A DNA stretch of 64,000 bases from Hydractinia symbiolongicarpus. Lineage: Eukaryota; Cnidaria; Hydrozoa; Anthoathecata; Hydractiniidae. Of the stretch, positions 24,001-36,000 are shown in pieces (within the stretch, counting starts at the first letter, position 1; every line of letters begins with the position of its first letter). The notes below the pieces were generated by a model, which did not search any database, had not been told where the DNA came from, and was given only the letters and a program-made list of their open reading frames with translations. The stretch covers positions 17,273,501 to 17,337,500 of the forward strand of contig NC_079881.1 of the NCBI RefSeq assembly GCF_029227915.1, read 5' to 3'. The position numbers were made by a program, and so were the translations under genes.

Positions 24001-27000
24001 CTGAAAAAGACTGTAATAATAATCGAAAAATTGTATATTGTATTGAAAAGAAGTCCGGAAGTTCTCTCTCCCACACGACACAACAGGCAATAAGTCAGCC
24101 CTGCCCTCGGTTTTGTGAGGAGAGATGTTCTGCGAAGACTCTATAAAATTGAGTCTCCTGTACAGTTTTTCTTCATGGTGAACTGTGCCGGTGACAAGCA
24201 TTTTCGAAACATGTCACCAGCGACTTCTGCGATATACAACTTATTGAATGCCCTGACCTTCAGTTCGTAAATAGCACGTGCACAACGTACTTTCTAATGA
24301 GTTCGTCTTGAAACATATAGAAAGCCAGTTGGCAGTGAACTATTAACTTAATGATTTACACCATCGGGAAAGTAGGCCAATGGGACTTGTAGTCCGTTTC
24401 CATTTGTCATCGTCTTAGGAGATCAATACATCGAATTTATGTGAGGTTTAGCCCCAATACAAGGTGAATAACGAAAGTTTTTGCCAGCTGAAAAATTTTA
24501 CCACAAAAAAAAATGCCGACCCAATGCCGACGCAAATCAGTTGAAATGTATCTCACGTCAGTTTTATTGCCGACGAAAAAAAATTCTAATTTTAAGGGCT
24601 GCTATAGTTTGAAAAAGATTTTACACCTATAAATTTAGATTGTTGTGTAAAAAACATTAAAAAAACACTATTTTTTTTTACCAAAATCACTTTTCTATTT
24701 TTTTTTTAATTTAAGTGGGAGAAAAAAAAACTTTTTGAAACAGCACAAGTATAACTTGCTGTATAACTTTGAAAACAACAGAAGTACACTCTGTATAACT
24801 TTCAAAATAGCACAAGCATAATTCTGGATGTATAACTTTCAAAACAAACAACAACTTTTTAAAAACAAGTTTTCGAGCATGCAAGTATTTTTATCTTATC
24901 ACCTCCACGGCTAGTTATGTTCATAACTAGCTGTTATTATCTTTCCTTCGCAACAAAAAAAATATAAACTTTGTGCATGATGCGGGATTACTAGAAAAAT
25001 ATGCTGTCCTAACACCCTCCTTCATTGTAATTTTTTATTTTGTTGTTGTTGTTCCGACCATATGTTCTTGAGAAAATTATTTTTATTTTGCTGACCGACC
25101 GTAAGTTACTATCGACTTTGCCCGTAGAAAGACTAATTAAGTTGGAGTAGACTAAACTATGATTTGTCCACTTTCACCAAGTTAAATTTCTCTTAAGGTA
25201 CCTGGATACAGCCATATCATGTATTATTTGTGCACTTTCATCAAGTTAAATTTCTCTTAAGGTACCTGGATACAGCCATATCATGTATTATTTCTGTTAT
25301 CATAGAACTTTTTAAATAGAAGCTTGATGTTTATAATTAACAACTGTTGTAATTCTTCTTTTAGATTGACATGTGTTTGGCAAAAGGCTTAGCAGAGAAG
25401 TTATTTCTTTTTCAGGTAGTTTTATATATCAAATAAAATATCGAACAAATTATTATACATGTGATAAAACTGATATTTACCCTTTTTTACGGGATATTTA
25501 TAAAGTTCCTGAGAAATTAAATTGTTATCCAAAAAACATAACATTCATTGAGAACATTGCATATCTTACCTTGATATCTTGTTTTCTCTTATACAAAATT
25601 GTTACAAAGATTATTAATTTGTAAAATTTAACTGGGTTTTAATATTTTAAAATAAGGCAGATACTCATTAGTTAGGAATACTAACTGATAAGCATCTAAC
25701 TCTATGTACATCTGGTGTATTTTTGGGTTCTGATTTCGGATTGTTAATGCATTCTTTCACTAAAAAGTGTAATGTTTTTTTCCAATTTTGGTTATTATGG
25801 TTTTATATTTTAGTATCCTGTGCGACCAGCAAGTATGACATATGACCAAACAAAACATCTGGCTGCTAGAATGAAACCAACACAACAAAAGGTTAGTTTA
25901 AATTCAAATAACAACTTGAAATTATATTTATCCAACAATAGAAATATCTGCAGCATAACATGGCTTGAGTTTACAATTATGCACTTATATATTTAGGTGG
26001 AACTTGAGCTGGGCATGGATATTAGCTCCCCAACATATTACTTTACACGAGGAGAGCAAATTGCACATGCTGTTGACCGATGTGACCAGGGTTCAAATCA
26101 GAAACCAATGTTCTCTGGGTATGTTTGAGCTTTCTGATATTTGCAGTAGAAGCCCTGACAAAATACAGTCAATATTTTTCTGACAATAGCTAGGTACTAT
26201 CTTTGTATTTTATATATTTTTATCTTTTTATATTTAATGAACAATAGTATGTTGAACGGTAGTGCTGGTTTAAAAAAGCATGGTGAATTTCCATCACAAC
26301 ATGTTTTATTTTCGTTTTATTAGGTTTTCTAAAAGGAGTCCTACTTTGCAGCACGTTTAAGCATTTTAAAGTACATGTACTCATATATCTCTTCTTAGGT
26401 TTGCATCATATTCAAAATTTACCTATTTCCACCTCTATAGCAAACCAGCTTTTTTGGTATGGGTTGAAAAAATAACCATGCCTCTCTGATAATGTGCGTG
26501 ATTGTTGTAACTTTCATTAAGTCTATTCTGTATCAACGTACTCCAAAATTTATGTGCCACATGGCACATGGTATATTGCAACAATGTTAGAATTTCAAGG
26601 ATTAAAGTTGCGTTTTTTTTCATTGCACAGAACAGATTTTTCCTAAATTTTTCAAATTTTATTCTTCTTACGCACCATAATTATGTGACTTTTTAAAAAC
26701 ATGTTTATTTTTTTAACCTAACCCAATTCAAATGCTTTAGAGAAAATAGTCCAGCCTCTCTATAAACCCTAATTTCCAAGGTTGAAATGCTAATCTTGCA
26801 GCTGGAATGATATAGTAAATAGGATACACAGATCAAGAAAAGATCTGGAAAGTCACAAATTTGGAACCTTGAGGTTTTGATTCGAGAATTTTTACACTGC
26901 TACTAAATGAAGTTTTAGAATTATCCGAATTTCTTTGAAATTATATGAAAATAATTTTCATAGCTTTGAAATGCTGTATATACTTCTTTCTAGATTGAAG

Positions 27001-30000
27001 AGAAGTAAACCCTATGAGTTACCATACTTTGTTAATAAAAATAGAAACTACTATTTTAATCAGTTTAAAAAAATTATCAAAATAAGTTGGTGCAAAAATA
27101 AAAAAACATCCATCCATTTAAAAATATATATAAAATTTCAATAGCTTTTGTGATTGTTAGCACTTTTAAACAATAGCATGCATGTGACATGTGAAAAAAA
27201 AAATGTTCAATTATATACTTTTTGCAAGATATTGTAAAACTCGCATATAGAGATATAGTCACTGTGATCGTATTGAGTTTAAACAACACCACAATTTTGT
27301 TCAACATAAACTTTCTGGACCAGAAGAAACTTGTTGTTTGTTTTCTTTGTCGATTTAATAAAAAATATTACTGATGTTCTTGTATCAATATTACTAATTG
27401 AAATTTGCAACAAAAGTTTCGATGAAAAGAACTTGAAAGTATAGTGTGGTTTCAAATTTGGAATAATTTCTTGAGATTTTTCAAACTAATGATAAGCTAG
27501 TCATTGCACTGAACCCTGGCAATTTAACATGTCTGATAATAGCATTATGTTATAGTCATGTTATGGATCGCCATGTTCTTTCATCGGTGTGTGCAACTGA
27601 AGACCATCACAAATATGCTGCTGCAATTTATCGCAAGGGTATGTTAATTAAACAGACTTTATGCTGAACACAAGTACACACCAACCAAGGCTTACAAGCC
27701 AAAAAAGGCTAATCTTTTCTTTAGCATGTCCAAGTGCAACTACAATTTTGCTAGCAGTGCATGAGTGCTTTTACTCATGCTATTTAACCTCAGGATAAAA
27801 AGACTAACATTACCATTAGCCATCTTCATAGAATGTACTGTGTTGGTGAGGTGAAGTTTTCTCGGACATGATAAGAATTAACTGAAATGGTTAAAAAACA
27901 AAGGAAAAAATATTTACAGTATAAGTAAACACATCTAGATATTTTAAGACTTCACACGTATGCAAATTTTTCATCAGTTAAATGCATGCTGCATCAACTT
28001 TTCAGCCTAATAAGCCATTTCTTTGCTTAACATGGTAAATTTTGCGTTTTAAAAATTTGTACCTCCTTTGTTGCGCATGAGACAAATATGTAATTATTAT
28101 TGAAATGTGTAGTTAAAACACAAGAAAATGCAGAAAGTACTTTGTCTGCATCGTCAGCAAAAAAATTATCACAGTTAAAATATTTTGTGAGATTGAGCTT
28201 CTTTATATTTGTTTTTACTATCAGTTATTGCATTTATCAAATTAGATTCAACATTATACATCTTTACCACATGCAATCTTTAACATTGATAATTTTTCTT
28301 TTTTTCCACATTCTTTGTTTAGGTGTTCTACACATAACACCAGTCAAAGGGATTGTACAGTTGCGTCCTGGATTTCATTATTTTGACAAGGCTGAGGAAA
28401 ACAACAAGAAAGCAGCAGAGGCTTTGATATCTGCTGAGCAAGGTATGTTTAAGGTTGACAAACTTCACCCCTTTTTTCATTGTTTTACGTTATACCTGTA
28501 CTTTTCAAGGAAATACATAAAGTTTTATTTTCTTATTAATCTAAATTTTCTAACTAATTTTAGAAAGTCAGAGTGAAGACGAGCATGCAGATGCAAAACC
28601 GATACAGGTTATATTTTGTTTTTATCCATCTCATTATTTGTTCTATCCAACTCTGTTATTTTACAAGTTTAAGTTTTAACTTTGCTGGTGTAAAATTTTA
28701 GTATGTACCGTACTAAATGTGATTAAATGTTCATATACGAAAAAAATGCATTTAAATCAGATTTCCTTTAAACAAAATATTCCAAACAAGTCTTTTATTT
28801 TGGCTTCAAGCCTTCATCAGTCAGTTGACTGACGTGATTTGGCTATCATTTTGGACAGAATTATTATTATAGAAGCTAGTTGTTAACCCCTTAAAAAAAC
28901 ATGGTTTTGCCAGTCTTCAGATTTTCGTCTGTCGTACATATTCCCTGCATAGAAATTTTGTGCATTTTGTCTGCCTTTAACATGAAGTAATGACATTCTT
29001 AGCACAAAGTAGCAGTTCAACTACCATTTTGAACAGAATACATTATTAATATAGGAGATTGTGTGAGATATAGCCTTTTTATGATAATTAAAACGTAAGT
29101 AGCTACCTAGTTTCACGTAGCTACTTTTCTATTATTTTCAATTAAAATAATATTCATGGTTTATTGGGATGACAAGCTTGCATAACGAATTTCAATAATG
29201 TGTTGGTTTATTTTTCTCCTTTTGTCACTTTAGCTTCGTTTTGCCAATATGCATCAAAATAAACGAGCCAAAAATGATGCAGATAAACAGAAATTAAACA
29301 AAGCTGCCGCTGAGGAGAAGTGGATTGATATGCAATTTTTCCAGCCCGATGTGAGGATGCTATTGTTTTTGTTTTCATGATTCAAAAATAGAAAGGAAAT
29401 TAAAATGAAAGGAAAATTGAAAGATATTAAAGTCAAGTGATTGCCATAATGTGTCTTTTCAGGATCGAAGGGCACAGATGGAAGAAAATCTGCTATATTG
29501 TCACCAAGACGATTTCGAATCGCCTGAATTTACAGTCACTTCCCGGTTTGCCTTTTAACATTCAAGTTTTTTGAAAAACATTTTACTTATTAAATTTTTA
29601 ATTTTTTATTCTTTCTTGCTTTATATTGTGTTGTTTTTGTGACATTAACACTGGAAGAAATTTTTCTTTTTACGATATAAGAAGTCAAAAGGTTTGTGTA
29701 TACTAAATAAATATATTTTTTTAGCGATTATTTGAAAATTCTTGCACCTGTGGAAAAGGAAGATGCCAGGTAAATCAGTATTTCGTAATATGCGAAAAGC
29801 ATTATTATGAAGTCATATATATAGTCATCAAACAACTTCTTGGAAGTAGTAGAAAATAATATAATAGGAATAATGAAATTAAAACTATTCATCGCACGAT
29901 ACAGACTATATGATATGACATATATTTTTAGAGTTCTGATATTTTTGCGTGGTTATTTTCTGAGCCTTAGGCAAGGTAAATAAAATCAAAAATATAAGAA

Positions 30001-33000
30001 TGAGAAGTATTATGAGGCTTTATTACAATAACTAGTTCATCATTAGCTTGAACAATCTCATTATTCCAAAATTTAAGAAAAAAAATCTTTTTTTACATAT
30101 TCAGAAGCTTTCAGAAGTCGAATTTATTTGAAAATTTTCTGGTAAACATTTGTTTTTTGTTTTTTTACCCAAATCCCTGATAATTTTGCGCGGTTTCATA
30201 TCTCTTATTTTTCATGTAAAATATGAAATATTGTACGCCTTTTCAGTTAAGCAATAACGTTAGAGATTTTTTTCGTGCTATTGATAAAAGGAAATTATGT
30301 CCTGAAAATATGCATTGAACTTCCCTTAACGATTGCTTTTTTGAATTTCGGAAATCTTAGGCTTTTCCAAAAAACATTTCGCTTGCAAAGAATTAAAAAA
30401 TTCTAAAAGATGAATCCCTAGTACTCCTCTCCCTGTCTGAAAAAGCCAATAATATATTTAAACTGTTTTTGTTTTTCTTTTTTTTGAAAATTAGTTCTCC
30501 TGCTGATCTCCCTCATGGTGTTTTATCCTTGTTAAAACTAAAGAACATGGAACTCACTGATCAAATTAAAGCGCTGTTAATAACAGGTCAGTTTTGTTTC
30601 TGTGTTGTTTAATTGACATAACACTTAAATGCACACAAAAGATCAAAATGGAGAATAAAGCCAGATAACACAAGAACTTACAATGTTGTTGAAACAACGA
30701 TGCATATGTGAGAGATATTGATCTAAGTGAACCTGCACATTACCTTCCCAAGTGCTGCAAAGATGATGGATCGATTGAACCCAGGACGGTACCCATGCAG
30801 TACTTGGGAAAATAATGTGCGGTGCTACTTACACCAATACATGAAAATTGTGGAAAAATTAGAATTGAAAAGCATTTCTATTTAGATTCATATTTTAAGC
30901 AAAGAGGGTTAGCTTTAACAAACTATTATACTTGTTAAACAAATGGTGGATATAACATAATGATAACGTAAAACTGATTTCTAGCCGTCTTCGATGAATA
31001 TAGCTGGTGCCTTAAAAAGAACATGTAATATTCTAATGGTTAGTTAGAAGCATAAAGCTGTTTCTGTGCTCATGGCGTTCATAAAATATAATCCTTGTTT
31101 CCCTCTGTTTTGGTTTCTGATATTTTTTTTTTGAGCTTTAATTGGGCGAATTAATAAAGAACATTTTCGCTATTACCTAAAATCTGACCTCAAAAATTGT
31201 TGTTTTGCTGACCAAGTTAAATCTAATTTTTGTGCACTGTCTGATGTATACATGGTTGGGTTACCATTTAGCCAAAGTTTTGCAATTCACACAACTATGC
31301 ACCCTGCTTGGTGGAGGTTTGGATGAGAATGTTGTTTTAAAAGGATTGACTCAGTATGCTCTGCTTGTGCAAGGCTGTTGGGTTGTTAAAAGGTATTTAT
31401 TTCGAATCAAAAGTCTGCGTTTCTGATACAATAGAACGCCTACGAGATTCATATAGTGTACAACTTAATACGAATTGCTATAACCTAAAGTGGTCAGTAT
31501 AAATATCTACTTAACATTTGAAGTTTTGTGATTTTTTCATCATAGGATTATTCAGTGTACATAGTAATCTAGTAGGTACCCTTGTATTAGCAAAGGAGAT
31601 TATACATAGTTTTTATAGTTAATTAAGTTTGGGGTATCTGCAATTTAGTAAGCCTTGGTGCCTAGCTGATGTATTGCAGTATGTTCGGTATGTACCAGAT
31701 TTGTCTGTTGTCATCTACATGGACAATCCTTCAACTTTTTAGCGAAGTTTTGTATCCAAGAGAAAGTAAAAGTCAAGTCAGTGGACTAGCCGCAGAAAAG
31801 TTGTGGCCGTCTAGAGATTACTTGGTATGTGATTATTCTCAACTATCACTCTGTGTCCACGTGTATTTTTGTATAATGGGGAGAAAGGTGGAGCATAAAA
31901 GAACATAGCCTAGTACTCGCCTTGCCAGTGTTCACATAATTCACGATTAGTTTTTCTTTTAGATGTTTTGTTTTAACCGAAAACGTGTCCTATCAAGAAA
32001 AGAGGTTTCATCGACGACAAGGGTAAGTTTGTTTTACAAGTAATTTAGTATTCAGTAAAAATTTTCCCTTGATTCTAAATTCTTAATTTGAAATTACAAT
32101 TATTTTTACTTTTTCAGCTTCCAACAGAAGAAATGAGAGAGGTTCTCGAGCAGGTGGTTCAATAATCTTTGTTTGTGTTTCTATTTTCCCTTTGTTTGTT
32201 TGTTTGTTTGTTTGTTGACAATTTGTTTATTTGTTTGTTTGGTTTTGTAATTTCTGTTTGTTTTGTTTATTTATTTTTTGTTGTATGTTGTTATGGTGTT
32301 GATCTTGCATTTTTTGTAAAACTTAACTTAAAATGAAAACTTTGGGTATAGATTTACTACAGAAAAGAAACTCAATTAAAAATACCATGTCAACACGGAT
32401 TAGCAATGGCATTGATAAAACCGTTTTATGAATTATATTTCTCAACATGTACGACAAACACCAACGCAACTGATTATGTGTTCTTCATCTTAGATAGGTC
32501 GCCAAAGACCTGCACAAGGATGGGAGTTCATGTTGAACACAGATGTTGACTTTGTACAGAAGTAAGTATTGGAAGTTGAGAGAATGCTGAAGATGATTTA
32601 AGTACCTACGTGATTAAGCAACTCAGATATTTACGGTACCTTTTCCATGGTTGAACATCTTAAAAAAATATGATAGACCTGGAAATTTCCAGCCATTTTT
32701 AACGGATAAGTTTGGAATACTTTTGTATCCTTGAAGTGTTATGAAAGTGAACCTGGTGATTCTAAAAGAGTTTTTGAAAAGCTAGGATTTTCGTTTCTGC
32801 TTGTTATTTTATAGTTATGCTTCTGTAGTTGTGATGTTAACCTTTTTACAGACATCCTGACGTTTCTGCAAGTCAATTTGTCGTGTGGAGAAACAAATAT
32901 AAAACGTAAGTTGTCTGTTAGTATACGTTTCAGTTCATGATCTTGCTTTAGTTTTAAATTCTTTTAAAGAATATAAACAATAATTAGGCGTTCCCAATTG

Positions 33001-36000
33001 TGTTAACCGCTTGAGATAACTTCTATGTTTCAGTTGATTTGCTAAAATTTTACTAATGCTTAATTTTGTCTTTTAGGACGTCTGATTTGTTTTCTGAAGT
33101 TCTCAAGATTCTAAACTAGTTTAGGTTTTTTTACCTTGTCAAAAAATCTTGAGCTATATAGTACTAATATATCTTCTTTCACTTTTCATAAATTTTTGGA
33201 TTGTTAAGACCCGTTAGAAGAAAAAACTTTAACTTGCTCTTTGTGTAGGTTGTTATCAAGTAGTCTAACGTGTTATCAAATTTCAGTACTATTTCAGTAC
33301 TGGATAGTGGTTTACCATTTGCCGTAAAGGCTCTAATAAACACCATGGGCGTGTGTTTTCTTTTTTAGGTTTTTACGGGCGTTTATTAGGCGTTTATTTT
33401 GTAGCTTTATTTAAAGTTCTCTCTCTCTGCATCTTAATGACACTTGCATTTTCGATAAATCGTGTCCGAAAACAGTCTTTTTTATTTTTTGTTTGTTCAA
33501 ATTTTGGTCTGAAAAATAGACGCCTACAAGAATTTTTTACAAGTATTTTTTGGAACTTTAAGTGTCCCAAAACATGCTCCGTCTGCCAGACTATTACAGC
33601 CGCATTCACATGTTGTGGTGTAATTTATATGTAAATTTTTACCATTCATGAGAGAATGAACATTTGGTAAAAGCATATAGTTCAGTCGTTAAGTGTTTTG
33701 ACCTGGAAAAATATGATATAGAGCTGAAACTTGGCACACTTACTCCATTTTATATGTAGATAACCAGAAAAAAAGCCCCATTGATAGCATTTGTAGAAAA
33801 TGAGATATGCGCCATTTCAAAAAAGGCGAACTTCCTAATTTTTCAGAAAACGAAAGCTGGTAAATTCGAAAACTAATTAAACTATTGAAAAGAACTTTCG
33901 ATTTGGAACAAAAAATATTATTACACCGACTTACAAAAATCATTAATTGTGGGGGGGAGGGACAATGCATACAGTTATTTTCTAATTTATCAATGCTAGA
34001 TATTTAGATTTATTTTACTTATAAAAGGTCAGAAAAGAAGTTTGCTTTATTTATATCCCAGACCATTCGAATCACAAGTTTAGAATTTTTGGCATAGAGT
34101 CCGATCAAAAATTCTACTTTTGATGAACTATCACAAGTTTACGTTAAGTACGTTCGACGGCACTATAAATCTTGCACCATTGTCTTTGATGGATATGATG
34201 GTCCTAGCACGAAATCAAATGAGCACATGCGACGAACAGGTAGTGGAAAACGATGCCCCAATATTGATGTTGTTGGTTTTAACTAAGTATCTTTTACCCA
34301 AGAAAGTTTTCTGAATAACGAAGATAACAAAACACGTTTCATCAGGCATATCAGCATAAAACAGTGAAGATTTGTGAAGGTGATGCTGATACAACAATCG
34401 TCGCAACAGCGCTAAAAGAAGCCGAAACAAACAATCAAAAAGTCGTTGTAACAGTTGCCGATGATACCGATGTCGCAATGACGATTCTATACCGTTGGTA
34501 AGAACATCATGGAGATGTTTACTTTTTTCAAGAGAGGTTGGATAAAGCCCGGAACATGAAAGTTTTCTGTCAGAAATGAAACCCTATCCGACAGCATATT
34601 CTTTTTGTACATTCGTTTTCCGGCTGTGATACAACATCTGCACCTTTCGCGAAGGGAAAAAATAACTTGCTGTCATTGGTCACAAAGAACAAAACATTGC
34701 AGATTGTCTCAGACACAATGAATGATGTTTGGGCAGACAACGGAGATGTCAAAGAAGCTGCCATCAAAGCGTTTCAAATCATTTATGGTGGTAACGACTT
34801 GACTGATTTATGCAAACTTAGGTGAGTTTCTTATATAATATAACATTTATTCACAATACAAAAGGTTCTCTTCATTTAGTATAATCTCAAGGTGCATTAT
34901 TGCAGATACCGGAAATATCTCGATATATGTTGGAAAGGAAAAATTGATCCTGAAAAGATGCCACCTACGGAAAGTCCTGCTATTCTACACGGTTTTCGAG
35001 TTCATCTACAGATAATGAATTAGAAGATATTAGAGGAAGAAGAGGTATAAATTTTAAACCATACAAGTGTCCAGGCAATGTCAGTTAAAGTAGCAATTTC
35101 TCAATTTTTATAACAATCTATTGTCTTATAGCTTAAGCAAATTGATCCAAGCAAATGGGGCTGGAAAATTGAAAATAAACAAGTCGCTCCTGATAGCCTC
35201 CTAAAAATCATTCAATGCAACTGCAAGGCTACGTCGAAGTCACCCTGTTTAACAAATTTGTGTTCGTGCAGAAAACATGGTCTGAGCTGTATGCAGTCTT
35301 GTGGAGAATGTCGCGGTGAAACATGTGAAAATAAAGATGTCCGCTCTCTATAATTCTTCATTTTTAAAGGCAAATCTCTTATAAGGAGTCAGTTCAGCAA
35401 AAAAAACAGCCTTTATCTTATTTTTTCTTTTTTTAGGTATTCGATATTGATAGTAACGTCGAAGATGATTTGGAAGATGAAGAAGAGAATAGAAACATTC
35501 TTGATATATTTGATGCAATTTGATTTCACAAATTTGTATACAAATATTTACTTTTTTAAGATGAAAACTATTAAAGAAAGTCCATGACTTTAAAAATAAT
35601 GATTTTTGAGAGTTGGGTTGATAATACTTTTTGTTCTAAATTGACTGGTTCTCGAATTGACCAAATTTCGTTTTCTCGAAAATTTGGAGATCCACCATTT
35701 TTAAAAAGGGCGCATATCTCATTTTCTACAAATGCTATCAATGGGGCTTTTTTTTCTGGTAATCTACATATTAAAAGAAGTAATTGTGCCAAATTTCAGC
35801 TCTATATCATTTTTTCCAGGTCAGTGTTTTTTTTTACTTTAACGACTGGACTAATAAAGGAAATGCGGCTTAAGAACCTCGATTTTTCTTTCTGGATAAG
35901 TGCTGGATCTGATTTAATGAGCTATGTGCAAAGTAGTCCAATGCCGAAATGTTTTTCGTTTGTTTTGGAAATATTTTTATTGAATTACGCTCCTATTTCA

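Noticed and set aside
23821-24201. Cysteine-rich 126-codon frame (CKSCNACDVRRTCKECYACD) on the minus strand
   Set aside because: It lies inside the 22300-24601 transposon, has no recognised domain or exon structure, and an overlapping opposite frame is equally open. It could be a relic but cannot be called a gene.
22300-24601. hAT superfamily assignment
   Set aside because: The CAG...CTG ends fit loosely, but the flanking repeat looks 5 bp and not 8 bp and no transposase is readable.
28100-28576. 158-codon single-exon protein
   Set aside because: Only the part from 28323 to 28442 is coding (POLR3E exon 6); the remainder is intron that happens to stay open.
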